DNA of 64,000 nt, taken from Thermoguttaceae bacterium (GTDB taxonomy: Bacteria; Planctomycetota; Planctomycetia; Pirellulales; Thermoguttaceae). The notes under the pieces are model-generated. The model was not told the origin of the DNA and did not search any database. It saw only the letters and a program-made list of their open reading frames with translations. How positions within the stretch are numbered: the stretch's first letter is position 1; each line of letters starts with the position of its first letter. The DNA is taken from positions 1-64,000 of the forward strand of contig JARKPK010000184.1 in assembly GCA_029975295.1 (NCBI GenBank), written 5' to 3'. Of this stretch, positions 54,056-62,952 are shown one piece after another. The translations under genes and the position numbers were made by a program.

Positions 54056-54991
54056 ATGTCCTCCACGCTCGACATCGCCGCCCGTTCGCAGCCGACCGCA
54101 ACCTCTTGGTGGGCGCGTTGCGCCGGCCGAGCGGTGTGCGGCGGGCTGGGCGCGGTCTATCAGATCGGTCTGCCCGCCTTTCCGCCGCTGGTCCGCATTG
54201 AAACCACCAACGCCTGCAACGCGCAGTGCATCATCTGCCCGCACCGCCGCTCGCAAAGGCCGGCCGCGCGGATGAGCGACGAACTCTACGCGCACATCAT
54301 CGACCAATGCGCCCGCGGCGGCTGCCGCGAAGTGCATCTGCACAATTTCGGCGAACCGCTGTTGGATCGCCGCTTGCCGGAGCGCGTGGCCCTGGCCAAA
54401 CAGCGCGGCATCGGCAAAGTGAAGATTTTCACCAACGGTTCGCTGCTTACCGAAGAGCGGTCGGCCGCGTTGATCGAGGCCGGGCTCGACGAGATCAAGA
54501 TCAGCTTCGACGGGGCCACGGCCGAGGAATTCGAGCGCATCCGCACGCCGCTGAAGTTCGACACCGTGGTCGAAAACGTCCGGCGGCTGGTCGAGCTGCG
54601 CAACCGGCGCGGCGCGGCGCTGCGCATCTTGGTGGCCTGTTGCAGCACCCAAGACAAGCAATCGACGATGAAGCTGTTGGAGGATTCGGTCGATGGGTTC
54701 TCCTTCGGGCGGATCCACAACTGGTCGGAGGACCAGTGCGGTCGGCCGCGCTCGCAGGTGCGCAAGCCCTGCTCGCGGTTGTGGCGCACGATGACCATCC
54801 TTAGCAACGGGGCGGTCGCGCTGTGCTGCCTCGACTACGACGGCCGATGCCTGCTCGGCCATGTCGATGAGCGAACGTCGCTGGCCGACCTTTGGCGGGG
54901 CGAGGCCTACGCCCGCGTCCGCCGTCTGCACCACCTGGGCCGCCAAAACGAAATCGACCTGTGCCGCGGCTGCTCGAAGGCCTTCGTGTGA
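54056..54991 (+). CDS. Radical SAM / SPASM-domain protein
   Basis: The 311-residue protein has the radical SAM motif CNAQCIICPH (about 60-70), the GEP-like motif NFGEPLLD, and later barrel strands (KIFTNGSLLTEE, EIKISFDGATAEEF). A C-terminal SPASM-like region follows, with Cys residues in KPCSRLW, ALCCLDYDGRC and LCRGCSK for an auxiliary cluster. SPASM enzymes modify peptides, sugars or other substrates. Membership in a GT9 operon suggests envelope glycan or lipid modification, but this is inference. TAGGAA lies about 9 bases before the ATG. Confidence 0.9.
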   Translation: MSSTLDIAARSQPTATSWWARCAGRAVCGGLGAVYQIGLPAFPPLVRIETTNACNAQCIICPHRRSQRPAARMSDELYAHIIDQCARGGCREVHLHNFGEPLLDRRLPERVALAKQRGIGKVKIFTNGSLLTEERSAALIEAGLDEIKISFDGATAEEFERIRTPLKFDTVVENVRRLVELRNRRGAALRILVACCSTQDKQSTMKLLEDSVDGFSFGRIHNWSEDQCGRPRSQVRKPCSRLWRTMTILSNGAVALCCLDYDGRCLLGHVDERTSLADLWRGEAYARVRRLHHLGRQNEIDLCRGCSKAFV

Positions 54992-55034
54992 GTTGGTTCA
55001 CAGCGATCTTGTGCCCGATAAAAAGGGGTCCGCC

Positions 55035-55451
55035 ATGGACAACACTCTGCTCGTCGTGTTGATCGTTTGTGCCGCGGTGGTTTCGGCCCTATTGATCGCC
55101 GGGTTCGTGGTATTTTTGCTCTATCTGCTCAGCAAGGGCGGCTGGGGGCGATTGAAGCAGCGCTATCGGGTCGAACAGCCGCCCGGGGGTACGGTCATTC
55201 GGCGGCAAACGGTCAAGATCGGCATGGTGACGTTCAAGCAATGCGTTACCGTCGGTATCGCCGACGAGGGCCTGTATCTGGCGATGTGGCGCACCACCGT
55301 GCTCATTCCGTGGAGCGAGCTTTCGGCGGCCGGCGAAACGACGCTCTTTTGGCGGCGCGTGCCCGTGCTGGGTGTGGGGCAACCGCCGATCACCACCCTC
55401 ACTTTCGAGCACGGGCTGATCGAGAAGATGCAGGCCCACTTCGCCGCCTGA
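55035..55451 (+). CDS. Small membrane protein of unknown function
   Basis: The 138-residue product has one N-terminal membrane helix (about 5-30) and a cytosolic or periplasmic beta-rich domain of about 100 residues (TVIRRQTVKIGMVTFKQCVTVG, TVLIPWSELSAAGETTLFWRRVPV). I do not recognise the family. ATG 55035 is preceded by AAGGGG. It is 43 bases after the radical SAM gene and is probably the last gene of the GT9 operon. Confidence 0.75.
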   Translation: MDNTLLVVLIVCAAVVSALLIAGFVVFLLYLLSKGGWGRLKQRYRVEQPPGGTVIRRQTVKIGMVTFKQCVTVGIADEGLYLAMWRTTVLIPWSELSAAGETTLFWRRVPVLGVGQPPITTLTFEHGLIEKMQAHFAA

Positions 55452-55586
55452 CGGGCACAGGCCGAAGATCGAGGGCGTTTCTTCCCGGCGCGGCAGCCTT
55501 CGTTGCTTCCCGGTGAAAGGGCGGGCAGAGCATCCCGCAAGGCAATAATCGCGCAACGTCTCCAAGATGCCGCATCACGCGCGTTG

Positions 55587-55611
55587 GATGGAACGAGCGG
55601 ATCGTTCCATC
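55587..55611. terminator. Hairpin between convergent transcripts
   Basis: A perfect 10-bp stem (GATGGAACGA at 55587-55596 with TCGTTCCATC at 55602-55611) with a 5-base loop lies between the rightward GT9 operon and the leftward PAP2 gene. It is followed only by GTTGTTGG rather than a long T-tract, so it may be a weak or bidirectional terminator. Confidence 0.5.
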
Positions 55612-55745
55612 GTTGTTGGACGCTGCTGCGCGGGCAGCGAATCCGATGCTCTGCCGCGAACTCGAAGCGACACCTGCGGAGCCTCAAAGGCGGCCGGCCG
55701 CGGCAAAAAGCGTCGGCCCGTGGAAGCCGGCTTGCCTGCAAAGCG

Positions 55746-56483
55746 CTAAACAGCCGCCGGGCCATCGATTGAAGGTGCGGCTGGGGCGGCGACGGCTGGG
55801 GCGCTCGATGCCGCCCAAATCCCTTCGAGCCGCGAGAACCAGCCGGGCAGCATTCCGTAACTGAAGAACGCTTGGCCGGCTATCAGCCCAAGGGCAACCG
55901 CAGCAAGCACATCGCTGGCGAAATGACAGCCCGAATCGATCCGTTGCAAGGCGACGCCGATGCCCAGGGCCCAGAACAGCGGGCGGCCGGCCGGGTAGAG
56001 TCGGCCCATCGCATAGGCCAACGCAATGGCTGCGCCCGTATGAGCCGAAGGAAAACTCTGTTGGGCGAATCCGCCCCCGCTGGGAAACCACCCGCCGAAG
56101 GTGTCCCACACATGCGCCGTGTCCGTAAAACAAAACCGCAGCGGGCGGGTTCGAGCGAGAAGCAGCTTGCACAGGTTGGCCGCCATGCCGCCAGCGGCCG
56201 TGCAAAGCACTACCCGCGGCAACAGCCAGCGGCGCGAGGGGTCGAGCAGGAAAACGGCGACGACCACCAACGCCGCCCCGCTGCCATGCCCGAACGGCTC
56301 GCACGAATTGAGCAAGCGGCGGATCGACCCGGGGCAGTGCTCGCCGAGGCACCACCGGGCCAGGTCCAAATCGATGCTCAGCGCCGCAACGGCGGCCAGC
56401 AGAACGACGCCGGGCGCGATCCACCCGCGCCATCCCCACGGAGGCGCGTTCCACAAGGCCGATTCGTTCGGTTTCGTATTCAC
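55746..56483 (-). CDS. PAP2-family membrane phosphatase
   Basis: The product (about 245 residues from GTG 56483) has five or six hydrophobic helices and the three PAP2 motifs: KLLLARTRP, SFPSAHT and RIDSGCHFASD. Members dephosphorylate lipids such as phosphatidate or undecaprenyl pyrophosphate at the membrane. The start is uncertain, as the frame stays open to a TTG at 56564 and no strong ribosome binding site was found. It could recycle undecaprenyl carriers for glycan synthesis, but the substrate cannot be read from sequence. Confidence 0.88.
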   Translation of the reverse strand: MNTKPNESALWNAPPWGWRGWIAPGVVLLAAVAALSIDLDLARWCLGEHCPGSIRRLLNSCEPFGHGSGAALVVVAVFLLDPSRRWLLPRVVLCTAAGGMAANLCKLLLARTRPLRFCFTDTAHVWDTFGGWFPSGGGFAQQSFPSAHTGAAIALAYAMGRLYPAGRPLFWALGIGVALQRIDSGCHFASDVLAAVALGLIAGQAFFSYGMLPGWFSRLEGIWAASSAPAVAAPAAPSIDGPAAV

Positions 56484-56641
56484 GGCGATGGCAAAGGCTC
56501 GCTGTTGTTCGCGGTGATCGGAAAGCCCAACGCCCTTTCGGCAGCGCGGGCCGCCAAAGCACAACGATCGTCGGGATTCTCGCCCGATAAGGAGAAGAGC
56601 GGTCGAAGCCGCGCTCGCCTTGCCTTAGGGCGCGGCGGGCG

Positions 56642-58900
56642 TCACTCGTCGGCGTAAACCCGCGTGCTTTCTTCTTTGACGACCGGCGTTTGCATGTCGT
56701 CGGTCGTCAATTGGACCCGCGCACGCAGATCGCCGGGACGCAGGGCCTGCACGCGCACGCGATAGACGGCATCGGCCTTGGGAGCCAGCCGCGCCAAGGG
56801 CTCGAAGACAACCTGGTTGCCCTCGATGGCGTAGCGGCTCGGCCCGTCGGCGGCCAGCGGTTTCATTTCCACCGGCAGTTGCACGTTGAGCCGCACATTG
56901 CCGGCCGCCTTCGACCCCTGATTGACCACGCGAATCTCATACGTCGTTTCCCCGTTGACTTCCACCGGGTCGATCGTGTCGGCCGGTTGGAAGTGGATCG
57001 CCGCAAGACCTTCGATCAGTACGGGCTGTTCTTTCTCGGCTGTTGCGCCGCGCTCGGCCGCGGTGCGGAGCTTCAAAGTGTGTTGCCCGGCCTCGACCGG
57101 CAGAGTCACCAGTTCCACGGCGCCGGTTTCGTTGACGGGCAACTCTTCCAGCCGCCAAACGACGGTTCGCGACGCCTCGTCGTAATAGCCGGCGTTGTTC
57201 GCGCTGACGAACTTCAGCCCCGGCGGCAACTGGGCCAGCAGCTCGACCTTTCGGGCGGGCGCCGTACCCGGATTGTGCAGCGAAACCTGATAACTCGCCT
57301 CGCGTTCGAGGTAACGTTTCTTCGGCCCATCGAGCGCCAGCACCAATTGCGGCGCAGTAACTTCGACCTGTTTCCGCGCTTCGGCCCGCAAATTGCCCTC
57401 GCCGCGCACGCCCAAAATGTTGACCGCCTGCCCGGGGCGAACGGCGGTCAGGGCCAGATCGAGCTGGCGGGTTTCGCCGGGGCGGAGCGAGCCGATTTCG
57501 TGCTCCAAATCGGCGCCGGCCGGATGCTGCAATCCGGCGGGCAGATGGGCTTCGATCACCACGCCCGAGGCCGCGCCGCTGCCCGTGTTCGATACGGTGA
57601 TCTGCATCACCACCTGATCGCCGATCAACACGCGGTCGGCCACGGCGGCGTCGATCGTCAGTTGCGGTTTGGTGGCGATGCTCCGCGCCGTCGCCTCGAC
57701 GGCGAAATGCACCGTCGCCGTGCTGCCCAGTTCGCCTTCCGCCACGGGCATCAGTTGCAGCTCGACGCTCACCTCGTCGCCGGGCTTCATCGCGCCCAGG
57801 GCCCAAACCACTTCGCCGTTCACTCCGCGGTTCGCCCGCGGGGTAGTTGACAGCAGCCGCATGCCTTTGGGCACCGTGTCGCGGATCTCCACGCCGGCGG
57901 CCGGCACCGGTCCAACGTTGCGCACGGCAATGCGATAGACGGCCGGCTTGCCCACTTGCACCTCGGCCGGCGCGAACTTCTGCAACTGGAGCTGCGGGGC
58001 TTGAAGCCCTTCGAGCTGTTTGCCGCCAGGCCGACCCGTGCCTTCGTCGCCCGTCGCCCCGCCAGCGTTCAGTTCCCCGCCCGGATCGCGGAGAACCGGG
58101 GCGCCCGTACCCGGTGGTCCAGCCGGCGCGCCGGGCGTCCGGGCGGGCACAGCCGAGGGCAAAAGACGTTCGTGGCCGGGCATCGGCGGGATGTCGCCCG
58201 AGGGAATCTCACCGCCGGCTGGCGGATCGGGCAATTGCCGGTCGGCCGAAGGGGAGTCGGTTCGCGCCCCCGGCATCGGGCCGGCCGCCAATTCGCCCGG
58301 CAAAACGCCCGGCGCGCCCGGATCGTTGGTCGGCATCATTCCCGCAGCACCGGGATCCAATTGCCGCGGGTCGGTATTGGTCGCCGCCGTGGTGTTCGAA
58401 ACCGCCACCGCCGGCGCATTCCGCGGCGGAGCGGAAAGCTGGTGTGGCGCAGAGCCGGGTTGGTTCCCGGCCGCCTCGCTCTGCCTGCCGGTTCGCACGG
58501 CTGCCCGCGACGACGCCCCTTCGACCGAGCCGTGGAATTGCGGCGGCGTGTACGGCTCAATCGCTTTGCTCGGCTGGGCCGACGAGGGCAGCGGGCGCGG
58601 CTCGAGTGCGGGGCCGGTCATCGGCGCGGGGCCCGCGGCAATCGCGGTCCCGCCTGATGCATCATCGGTGGGTTGGTCCATAGGGACATTGGCCGAGACG
58701 GGTCGGGCGAACGGGTCGCGCATGGCCGAGCTTGGGGTCGTACGCAGCGGGTTGGCGGCCGTTGCTCCTGCGGGCCGCATCGGCGCCGCCTCGCCCGCCA
58801 CGGCGGGATTTTCCGCTTGCCGCTGCGATTGGATGAGGGCCAATGCGGCGAAGATCGAAACCGTGGCCACGGCAGCCAAACTCAAACCCCAGCGTTTCAT
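56642..58900 (-). CDS. DUF11-repeat exported or anchored protein
   Basis: The 752-residue protein has an N-terminal hydrophobic segment (about 4-25) serving as signal or anchor. A Pro/Ala/Gly-rich region runs to about 300. Four DUF11-like Ig-fold repeats fill 305-745, for example YRIAVRNVGPVPAAGVEIRDTVPKGM (in two parts) and MQITVSNTGSGAASGVVIEAHLP. DUF11 repeats occur in large surface proteins. The extent of membrane retention is uncertain. GGGAGA precedes the ATG. Confidence 0.88.
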   Translation of the reverse strand: MKRWGLSLAAVATVSIFAALALIQSQRQAENPAVAGEAAPMRPAGATAANPLRTTPSSAMRDPFARPVSANVPMDQPTDDASGGTAIAAGPAPMTGPALEPRPLPSSAQPSKAIEPYTPPQFHGSVEGASSRAAVRTGRQSEAAGNQPGSAPHQLSAPPRNAPAVAVSNTTAATNTDPRQLDPGAAGMMPTNDPGAPGVLPGELAAGPMPGARTDSPSADRQLPDPPAGGEIPSGDIPPMPGHERLLPSAVPARTPGAPAGPPGTGAPVLRDPGGELNAGGATGDEGTGRPGGKQLEGLQAPQLQLQKFAPAEVQVGKPAVYRIAVRNVGPVPAAGVEIRDTVPKGMRLLSTTPRANRGVNGEVVWALGAMKPGDEVSVELQLMPVAEGELGSTATVHFAVEATARSIATKPQLTIDAAVADRVLIGDQVVMQITVSNTGSGAASGVVIEAHLPAGLQHPAGADLEHEIGSLRPGETRQLDLALTAVRPGQAVNILGVRGEGNLRAEARKQVEVTAPQLVLALDGPKKRYLEREASYQVSLHNPGTAPARKVELLAQLPPGLKFVSANNAGYYDEASRTVVWRLEELPVNETGAVELVTLPVEAGQHTLKLRTAAERGATAEKEQPVLIEGLAAIHFQPADTIDPVEVNGETTYEIRVVNQGSKAAGNVRLNVQLPVEMKPLAADGPSRYAIEGNQVVFEPLARLAPKADAVYRVRVQALRPGDLRARVQLTTDDMQTPVVKEESTRVYADE

Positions 58901-59847
58901 GGCGGTCGTCTCCCGAATCCATTCGGGCCAAAGGATTTAGCAAGGGTCGAAAGAGCAACGCACTAAATAAAGTGGCCCGCAACGGGCCGCCGCGCGGTGC
59001 AAGCCCACGCGTCAAGTCTGCGTTGTTCTTCCGAGGGTCAACGTATCGGATCAGCCCGTCCTGTGGCGGTGATCTTTACGGGTCGTCGAAAACCGACAAT
59101 TCTTCGGAGGGTTCCAGCGATAGGCGTCGCTACGGAAACCTCGCGCCGAGGAAAAATGCCGCGTTTATCTACCAAGTTGACCAAACCGGGGCAATGGCAA
59201 TTTGGGAAGATTCGGCGCAGTGTCGGAGCTTCTCGGCCGTTTGATCGGGCCAGCCATGCACCCGGGCGACCGGCCCCGAGAAAGCGCAGCCCCCCCCATT
59301 GAGAAGGGGCAATTTTTGGCAGCCTTGCCTACGCAACTTCTTTTTCTTGCGAGACTTGCCCCGATTTCTTGACAACAGCAATGGCCACGATTACGGTAGA
59401 GTCTGAGCAGTTTGCCCCGTTCGTCTCGAACGGCTTTGCCGCTAGCTCGTCACCGTGCAATTGCGCCCCGATGGGCAAGGCCGGGCGGGGAACACAAGTC
59501 AGCGACGAGCGCTGGGCGGGCGGCACCTGTTCCACTTATTCCGTTTTGCTTTGCGATCCTGGCCCTTGCTACCTCACGAGGCGTTTCTCTGACTTCGGCC
59601 GCGAACAGGCCTCGGGCGGATCGAGTCGGCAGCGTCGGCTCGGGTTCCGTCGCCGCTGGTCGTTCGAGTCCGCCGGCCTGTTGGCTCTCCTCCGGCGTTT
59701 GTCGAGCGAACTGTTGAAGTTTCGTTCTTCGACATCGCGTGGGGCGCCCCCCGACGGCATCTTACTGGTTGTGGCGGCAACCCCAGTTGCGGCCACCAGC
59801 GCGTCGAAGTCGCTTCGTGACATCAATCGCCTGCTCGGGAGAATCCC
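58901..59847. other. 947-bp divergent intergenic region
   Basis: The longer open frames here have poor starts and no family resemblance. The region contains a promoter candidate (59369-59397) and a perfect 7-bp hairpin just downstream (CCGTTCG-TCT-CGAACGG, 59416-59432), which together could give the PEP-CTERM gene a structured leader of about 440 bases. Confidence 0.45.
59369..59397 (+). promoter_or_regulatory. Candidate sigma-70 promoter upstream of the PEP-CTERM gene
   Basis: TTGACA (59369-59374), a 17-base spacer and TACGGT (59392-59397). The -35 is perfect and the -10 weak. Prediction by eye. Confidence 0.4.
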
Positions 59848-60744
59848 ATGATGGCTTTCCGTCTCGATTTCGTTCGTCGTTGGTCGATTGCGGCCTTGGG
59901 CATCGCCGCCTTGTCGTGGTGCTCGGTGGCCGGCGGTTCGTTTATTGTGATCGACGGCTTCGACGACGGCGGACGCACCAACGGGGCCGACCCGCTCGAC
60001 ATCGCCTGGTATCGGACAGTCAACACCGGATCGCTCGACGTGTTCTATGATTCGGGCGCGATGAACAGCAACGTGCTGCGGTTCACACCCAACCTCACGT
60101 TTGTCGCCGCCGTGGGCGTGCTGCCGACAACATTCTCGCTCGACAACGTAGGCGACTACATCGAGCTGTCGTTCGATTTCCGCTATCTCTCCACCCCGGG
60201 CAGCCAAACCAGCGGCTTGCGTTGGGGTATTTACAACGATGCCAGCACCCCGGCAACTGCCGACGACACCTCGTCGGCCGATCCAAATAGCCTAGCCTAC
60301 AACCACGCGTCGAAGAACGACTTCGGCTACTACTTCAATCTTTCGACCGGCACCGGGTCGACGGCCCACCAACTTTGGCGCGAGAGCGGCGGAACCGGCA
60401 GCATCACCGCCGGCACCGACCGGTTCCAGATCGGCGGGAACGAAACCACGCTGCCCAAAGTGGCCAACACCGCGGTGCATAGCGGGTTCCTGAGGATCAC
60501 GAAGACTGCTGCGGGCGTCAACCTCAAAGCTGGCGTTGACAACACCACCTACTTCGACCAGGAAACGACGAGCACGGTTTACACGTCGTTCAACGGCATC
60601 GCCTTCGGCAACGCCGCGAACAACCAGGTGATCTATTTTGACAACGTCCGGGTCGAGGCAGTGCCCGAGCCCGGCATGTTGCTTCCCGCCCTGCTGGCAT
60701 TGGCCGGCCTTGTCTATTACGCGGTCGGCCGCAAGTCGCGCTGA
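59848..60744 (+). CDS. PEP-CTERM sorting-domain protein
   Basis: The 298-residue protein has a signal peptide (about 1-31), a beta-rich body resembling exported lectin/jelly-roll-like proteins, and the C-terminal sorting signal VPEPGMLLPALLALAGLVYYAVGRKSR (shown in the last 27 residues: PEP motif, hydrophobic helix, basic end). PEP-CTERM proteins are processed by an exosortase and displayed with exopolysaccharide. No exosortase gene is in the window. GGGAGAA precedes the double ATG. Confidence 0.9.
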   Translation: MMAFRLDFVRRWSIAALGIAALSWCSVAGGSFIVIDGFDDGGRTNGADPLDIAWYRTVNTGSLDVFYDSGAMNSNVLRFTPNLTFVAAVGVLPTTFSLDNVGDYIELSFDFRYLSTPGSQTSGLRWGIYNDASTPATADDTSSADPNSLAYNHASKNDFGYYFNLSTGTGSTAHQLWRESGGTGSITAGTDRFQIGGNETTLPKVANTAVHSGFLRITKTAAGVNLKAGVDNTTYFDQETTSTVYTSFNGIAFGNAANNQVIYFDNVRVEAVPEPGMLLPALLALAGLVYYAVGRKSR

Positions 60745-60766
60745 TCGGCCGAGCGACGGAAGATTG

Positions 60767-60827
60767 CGCCTCGACATGCCGGCAGCCGAACGCCCGCGCG
60801 GCAAGCGGGCTGTCGCCCTTCGAGGCG
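60767..60827. repeat. Nested inverted repeats upstream of groES
   Basis: An outer 8-bp inverted repeat (CGCCTCGA 60767-60774, TCGAGGCG 60820-60827) encloses an inner hairpin (GCCCGC 60792-60797, 7-base loop, GCGGGC 60805-60810). It lies just after the PEP-CTERM gene stop and 76 bases before groES, so it may terminate the former or control the latter. It does not match the CIRCE element. Confidence 0.45.
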
Positions 60828-60902
60828 TCTTGCGACCCCCAAGCGAGCGTGCGACAATGCCGGGGTGGTTTCCGCTTGGCGTTTCACCCGAAGGGTTTCC
60901 CG

Positions 60903-61196
60903 ATGAAGCTCGAACCTCTGGGCGACAAAGTGATTGTCCGGCGCATCGAAGCCGAGGCGACGACGGCCGGAGGAATCGTTTTGCCCGAGTCGGCCCGAGA
61001 GAAGCCCCGGCAGGGCAAGGTGCTTTCCGTCGGCGACGGTGTACTGCGGCCCTCGGGCGTGCGGGCGAGTCCCCAAGTGGCTGAAGGCGATGTGGTTCTT
61101 TTCGGGCCGTACTCGGGCAGCGAAGTCACCATTGATGGACTGCCGGTGGTGATCCTCTCGGAGAGCGAAATCCTAGCGATCATCGACCCCGCCTGA
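60903..61196 (+). CDS. groES: Co-chaperonin GroES
   Basis: The 97-residue protein is a full-length GroES: PLGDKVIVRRIEAEATTAGGIVLPESAREK in parts at the N-terminus (including the mobile loop), then GKVLSVGDGV, DVVLFGPYSGSEVTIDG and the C-terminal LSESEILAII. It caps the GroEL folding chamber. ATG 60903 has AAGGG upstream. No groEL is next to it; planctomycetes often carry several separate groES and groEL copies, so this may be a paralogue. Confidence 0.95.
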   Translation: MKLEPLGDKVIVRRIEAEATTAGGIVLPESAREKPRQGKVLSVGDGVLRPSGVRASPQVAEGDVVLFGPYSGSEVTIDGLPVVILSESEILAIIDPA

Positions 61197-61684
61197 CCGC
61201 GCAGCCGGTTGAAACGGGGCGATCGCCCGGCACCGCGGTCCCGGCGCCAAGCCGGCGACGCAGGCCCTGGGCAATGCCTGTTCGGTCACCAGGCGAAGGC
61301 GCAACCGGTTCTGCGCATGCGTGTTCGGTCGGCGGAGGTGCAAACCGTTCGCCTTCGGGCCCACCAACGCCCGGAGAAGCAGCGCGATTTGCCCCGGCGG
61401 ACCGCGGGGCGTAGAGTGTTAGTAAGTGCGTTGTGATTCGATTGTTGCGTCGCGACGGCGCGCTCGCATCGGCGGCAGGGTGCGATAGCGCGGGCTGGAC
61501 GGCGCTCTCGACGGGTCGGCATGAGAGCCAACAAGCGGCCGCAGCGATCGGCCCTGCCCCTCGCGGGCGAGGGTCGTTTGCGGCGGTGGTGGCGGTGTTC
61601 TCGGACCGACCGCAGAGAGCTTTCCAACCGCGGGTCGCTCGGCTGTTTCCACGATTTGCGAGGTTGCTTGAACGAGGTGAGACA
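61197..61684. other. Intergenic region after groES
   Basis: No gene is seen. GGGCGATCGCCC (near 61217-61228) is a perfect palindrome without loop. A T/G-rich stretch near 61410-61450 (TTAGTAAGTGCGTTG) may belong to the promoter of the next gene. Confidence 0.35.
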
Positions 61685-62833
61685 ATGAGAACGAATCGAA
61701 CAGGTCTGATGTCGTGCGCGGTTGCGTTGATCATGGCGGTCGCCGCAAATGCCCTGGCGGCCGACCCGGCGGCGACGGCCAAGACCCAAGTTGATCCGCA
61801 ACAGCTCCAAAAGGTGGTCGAACGCGGCATCGAGTTCCTGACGACCAAGGGTCAAGCCGCCGACGGTTCCTACTCGGCCCCGGTGGGCGTGGGCGTGACG
61901 TGCTTGGCCACCACCGCGTTGTTGCGCCACGGCCGCGGGCCCGACGATCCGGCCGTGGCCAAGAGCCTCAAGTTGATGGAATCGTACGTTCAGCCCGACG
62001 GCGGCATCTATGTTAAAGACAGCTTCGTGAAGAACTACGAAACCGGATTGGCGCTGCTGCTGTTCAAAGAGGCCAACGCCGACAAGCGGTACGACGCCTT
62101 GATCAAGCGGGCCGACGGGTTCCTCAAAGGCATTCAATGGAACGAAGAAGAAGGCCACGACAAGAGCAGCTTCTACTACGGCGGCGCCGGCTACGGCCGA
62201 AAGGCCCGCCCCGACCTGTCGAACACGTCGTTCTTGATCGAGGCGCTTCGGGCGGCGGGCAACGGGCCGGACGATCCGAACATCCAAATGGCGTTGATCT
62301 TCGTTTCGCGGACGCAGAACCTGGAAACGGAACACAACACCACGCCCTTTGCCGCCAAGAACCCTGACGGCGGTTTCTACTACACCCCGGCGGCAGACGG
62401 CGAAAGCTTCGCCGGCACCACGCCCGAAGGCGGCTTGCGCAGCTACGGATCGATGACCTACGCCGGGCTGAAGAGCCTGATCTACGCCGGCCTGACGCGC
62501 GACGATCCCCGCGTGAAGGCCGCCGTAACCTGGATCCGCCGGCACTACACCCTCAAAGAGAACCCGGGGCTGGGCCAACAGGGGCTGTTCTACTACTACC
62601 ACACCTTCGCAAAAACGCTCGACGTGCTGGGCGAAGATCCGCTGAAAGACGATCAGGGCGCCGAACGCTATTGGCGGGTCGAACTGCTCGATCGCCTCAG
62701 CGAACTGCAACGCGAAGACGGTTCGTGGATCAATTCCGAAAAGCGCTGGATGGAAGACGACCCGAACCTGGTGACTGCCTACGCGCTGCTGGCCTTGTCG
62801 TATTGCCGGCCGTCGGCAGGCGCAAGCAAGTAG
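61685..62833 (+). CDS. Exported terpene-cyclase-fold (squalene/hopene cyclase-like) repeat protein
   Basis: The 382-residue protein has a signal peptide (about 1-26) and an alpha/alpha-barrel built of prenyltransferase/squalene-oxidase-like repeats (VGVTCLATTALLRHG, DGGIYVKDSFVKNYETGLALLL, GSMTYAGLKSLIYAGL, QREDGSWINSEKRWMEDDPNLVTAYALLAL, shown in pieces). The catalytic DxDD acid motif of hopene cyclases is not evident, so it is more likely a binding or unknown-function relative. GAGGTGAG lies 5 bases before ATG 61685. Confidence 0.85.
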   Translation: MRTNRTGLMSCAVALIMAVAANALAADPAATAKTQVDPQQLQKVVERGIEFLTTKGQAADGSYSAPVGVGVTCLATTALLRHGRGPDDPAVAKSLKLMESYVQPDGGIYVKDSFVKNYETGLALLLFKEANADKRYDALIKRADGFLKGIQWNEEEGHDKSSFYYGGAGYGRKARPDLSNTSFLIEALRAAGNGPDDPNIQMALIFVSRTQNLETEHNTTPFAAKNPDGGFYYTPAADGESFAGTTPEGGLRSYGSMTYAGLKSLIYAGLTRDDPRVKAAVTWIRRHYTLKENPGLGQQGLFYYYHTFAKTLDVLGEDPLKDDQGAERYWRVELLDRLSELQREDGSWINSEKRWMEDDPNLVTAYALLALSYCRPSAGASK

Positions 62834-62841
62834 CTGCCGCC

Positions 62842-62860
62842 CGAATGGACGGACCATTCG
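62842..62860 (+). terminator. Short hairpin after the terpene-cyclase-fold gene
   Basis: A perfect 7-bp stem (CGAATGG-ACGGA-CCATTCG) lies 9 bases past the stop. No T-tract follows, so termination is only possible, not sure. Confidence 0.3.
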
Positions 62861-62952
62861 CCCTCGCATCGCCGCTGCCGATCGGCCGTTTGTGCGCCGC
62901 ATCGGCCGCGGCCTAGGGGCGCACCGCCTGGTTCCAGAGGATCGCGTCCGTG

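Noticed and set aside
53462-54946. 494-codon open frame on the minus strand
   Set aside because: It is antisense to the GT9 and radical SAM genes.
59369-59851. Possible small gene ahead of the PEP-CTERM gene
   Set aside because: The start would be TTG inside a promoter-like element, there is no ribosome binding site, and the product is Ser/Arg-rich without resemblance.
60767-60827. CIRCE heat-shock operator before groES
   Set aside because: The inverted repeat sequence and spacing do not match TTAGCACTC-N9-GAGTGCTAA.
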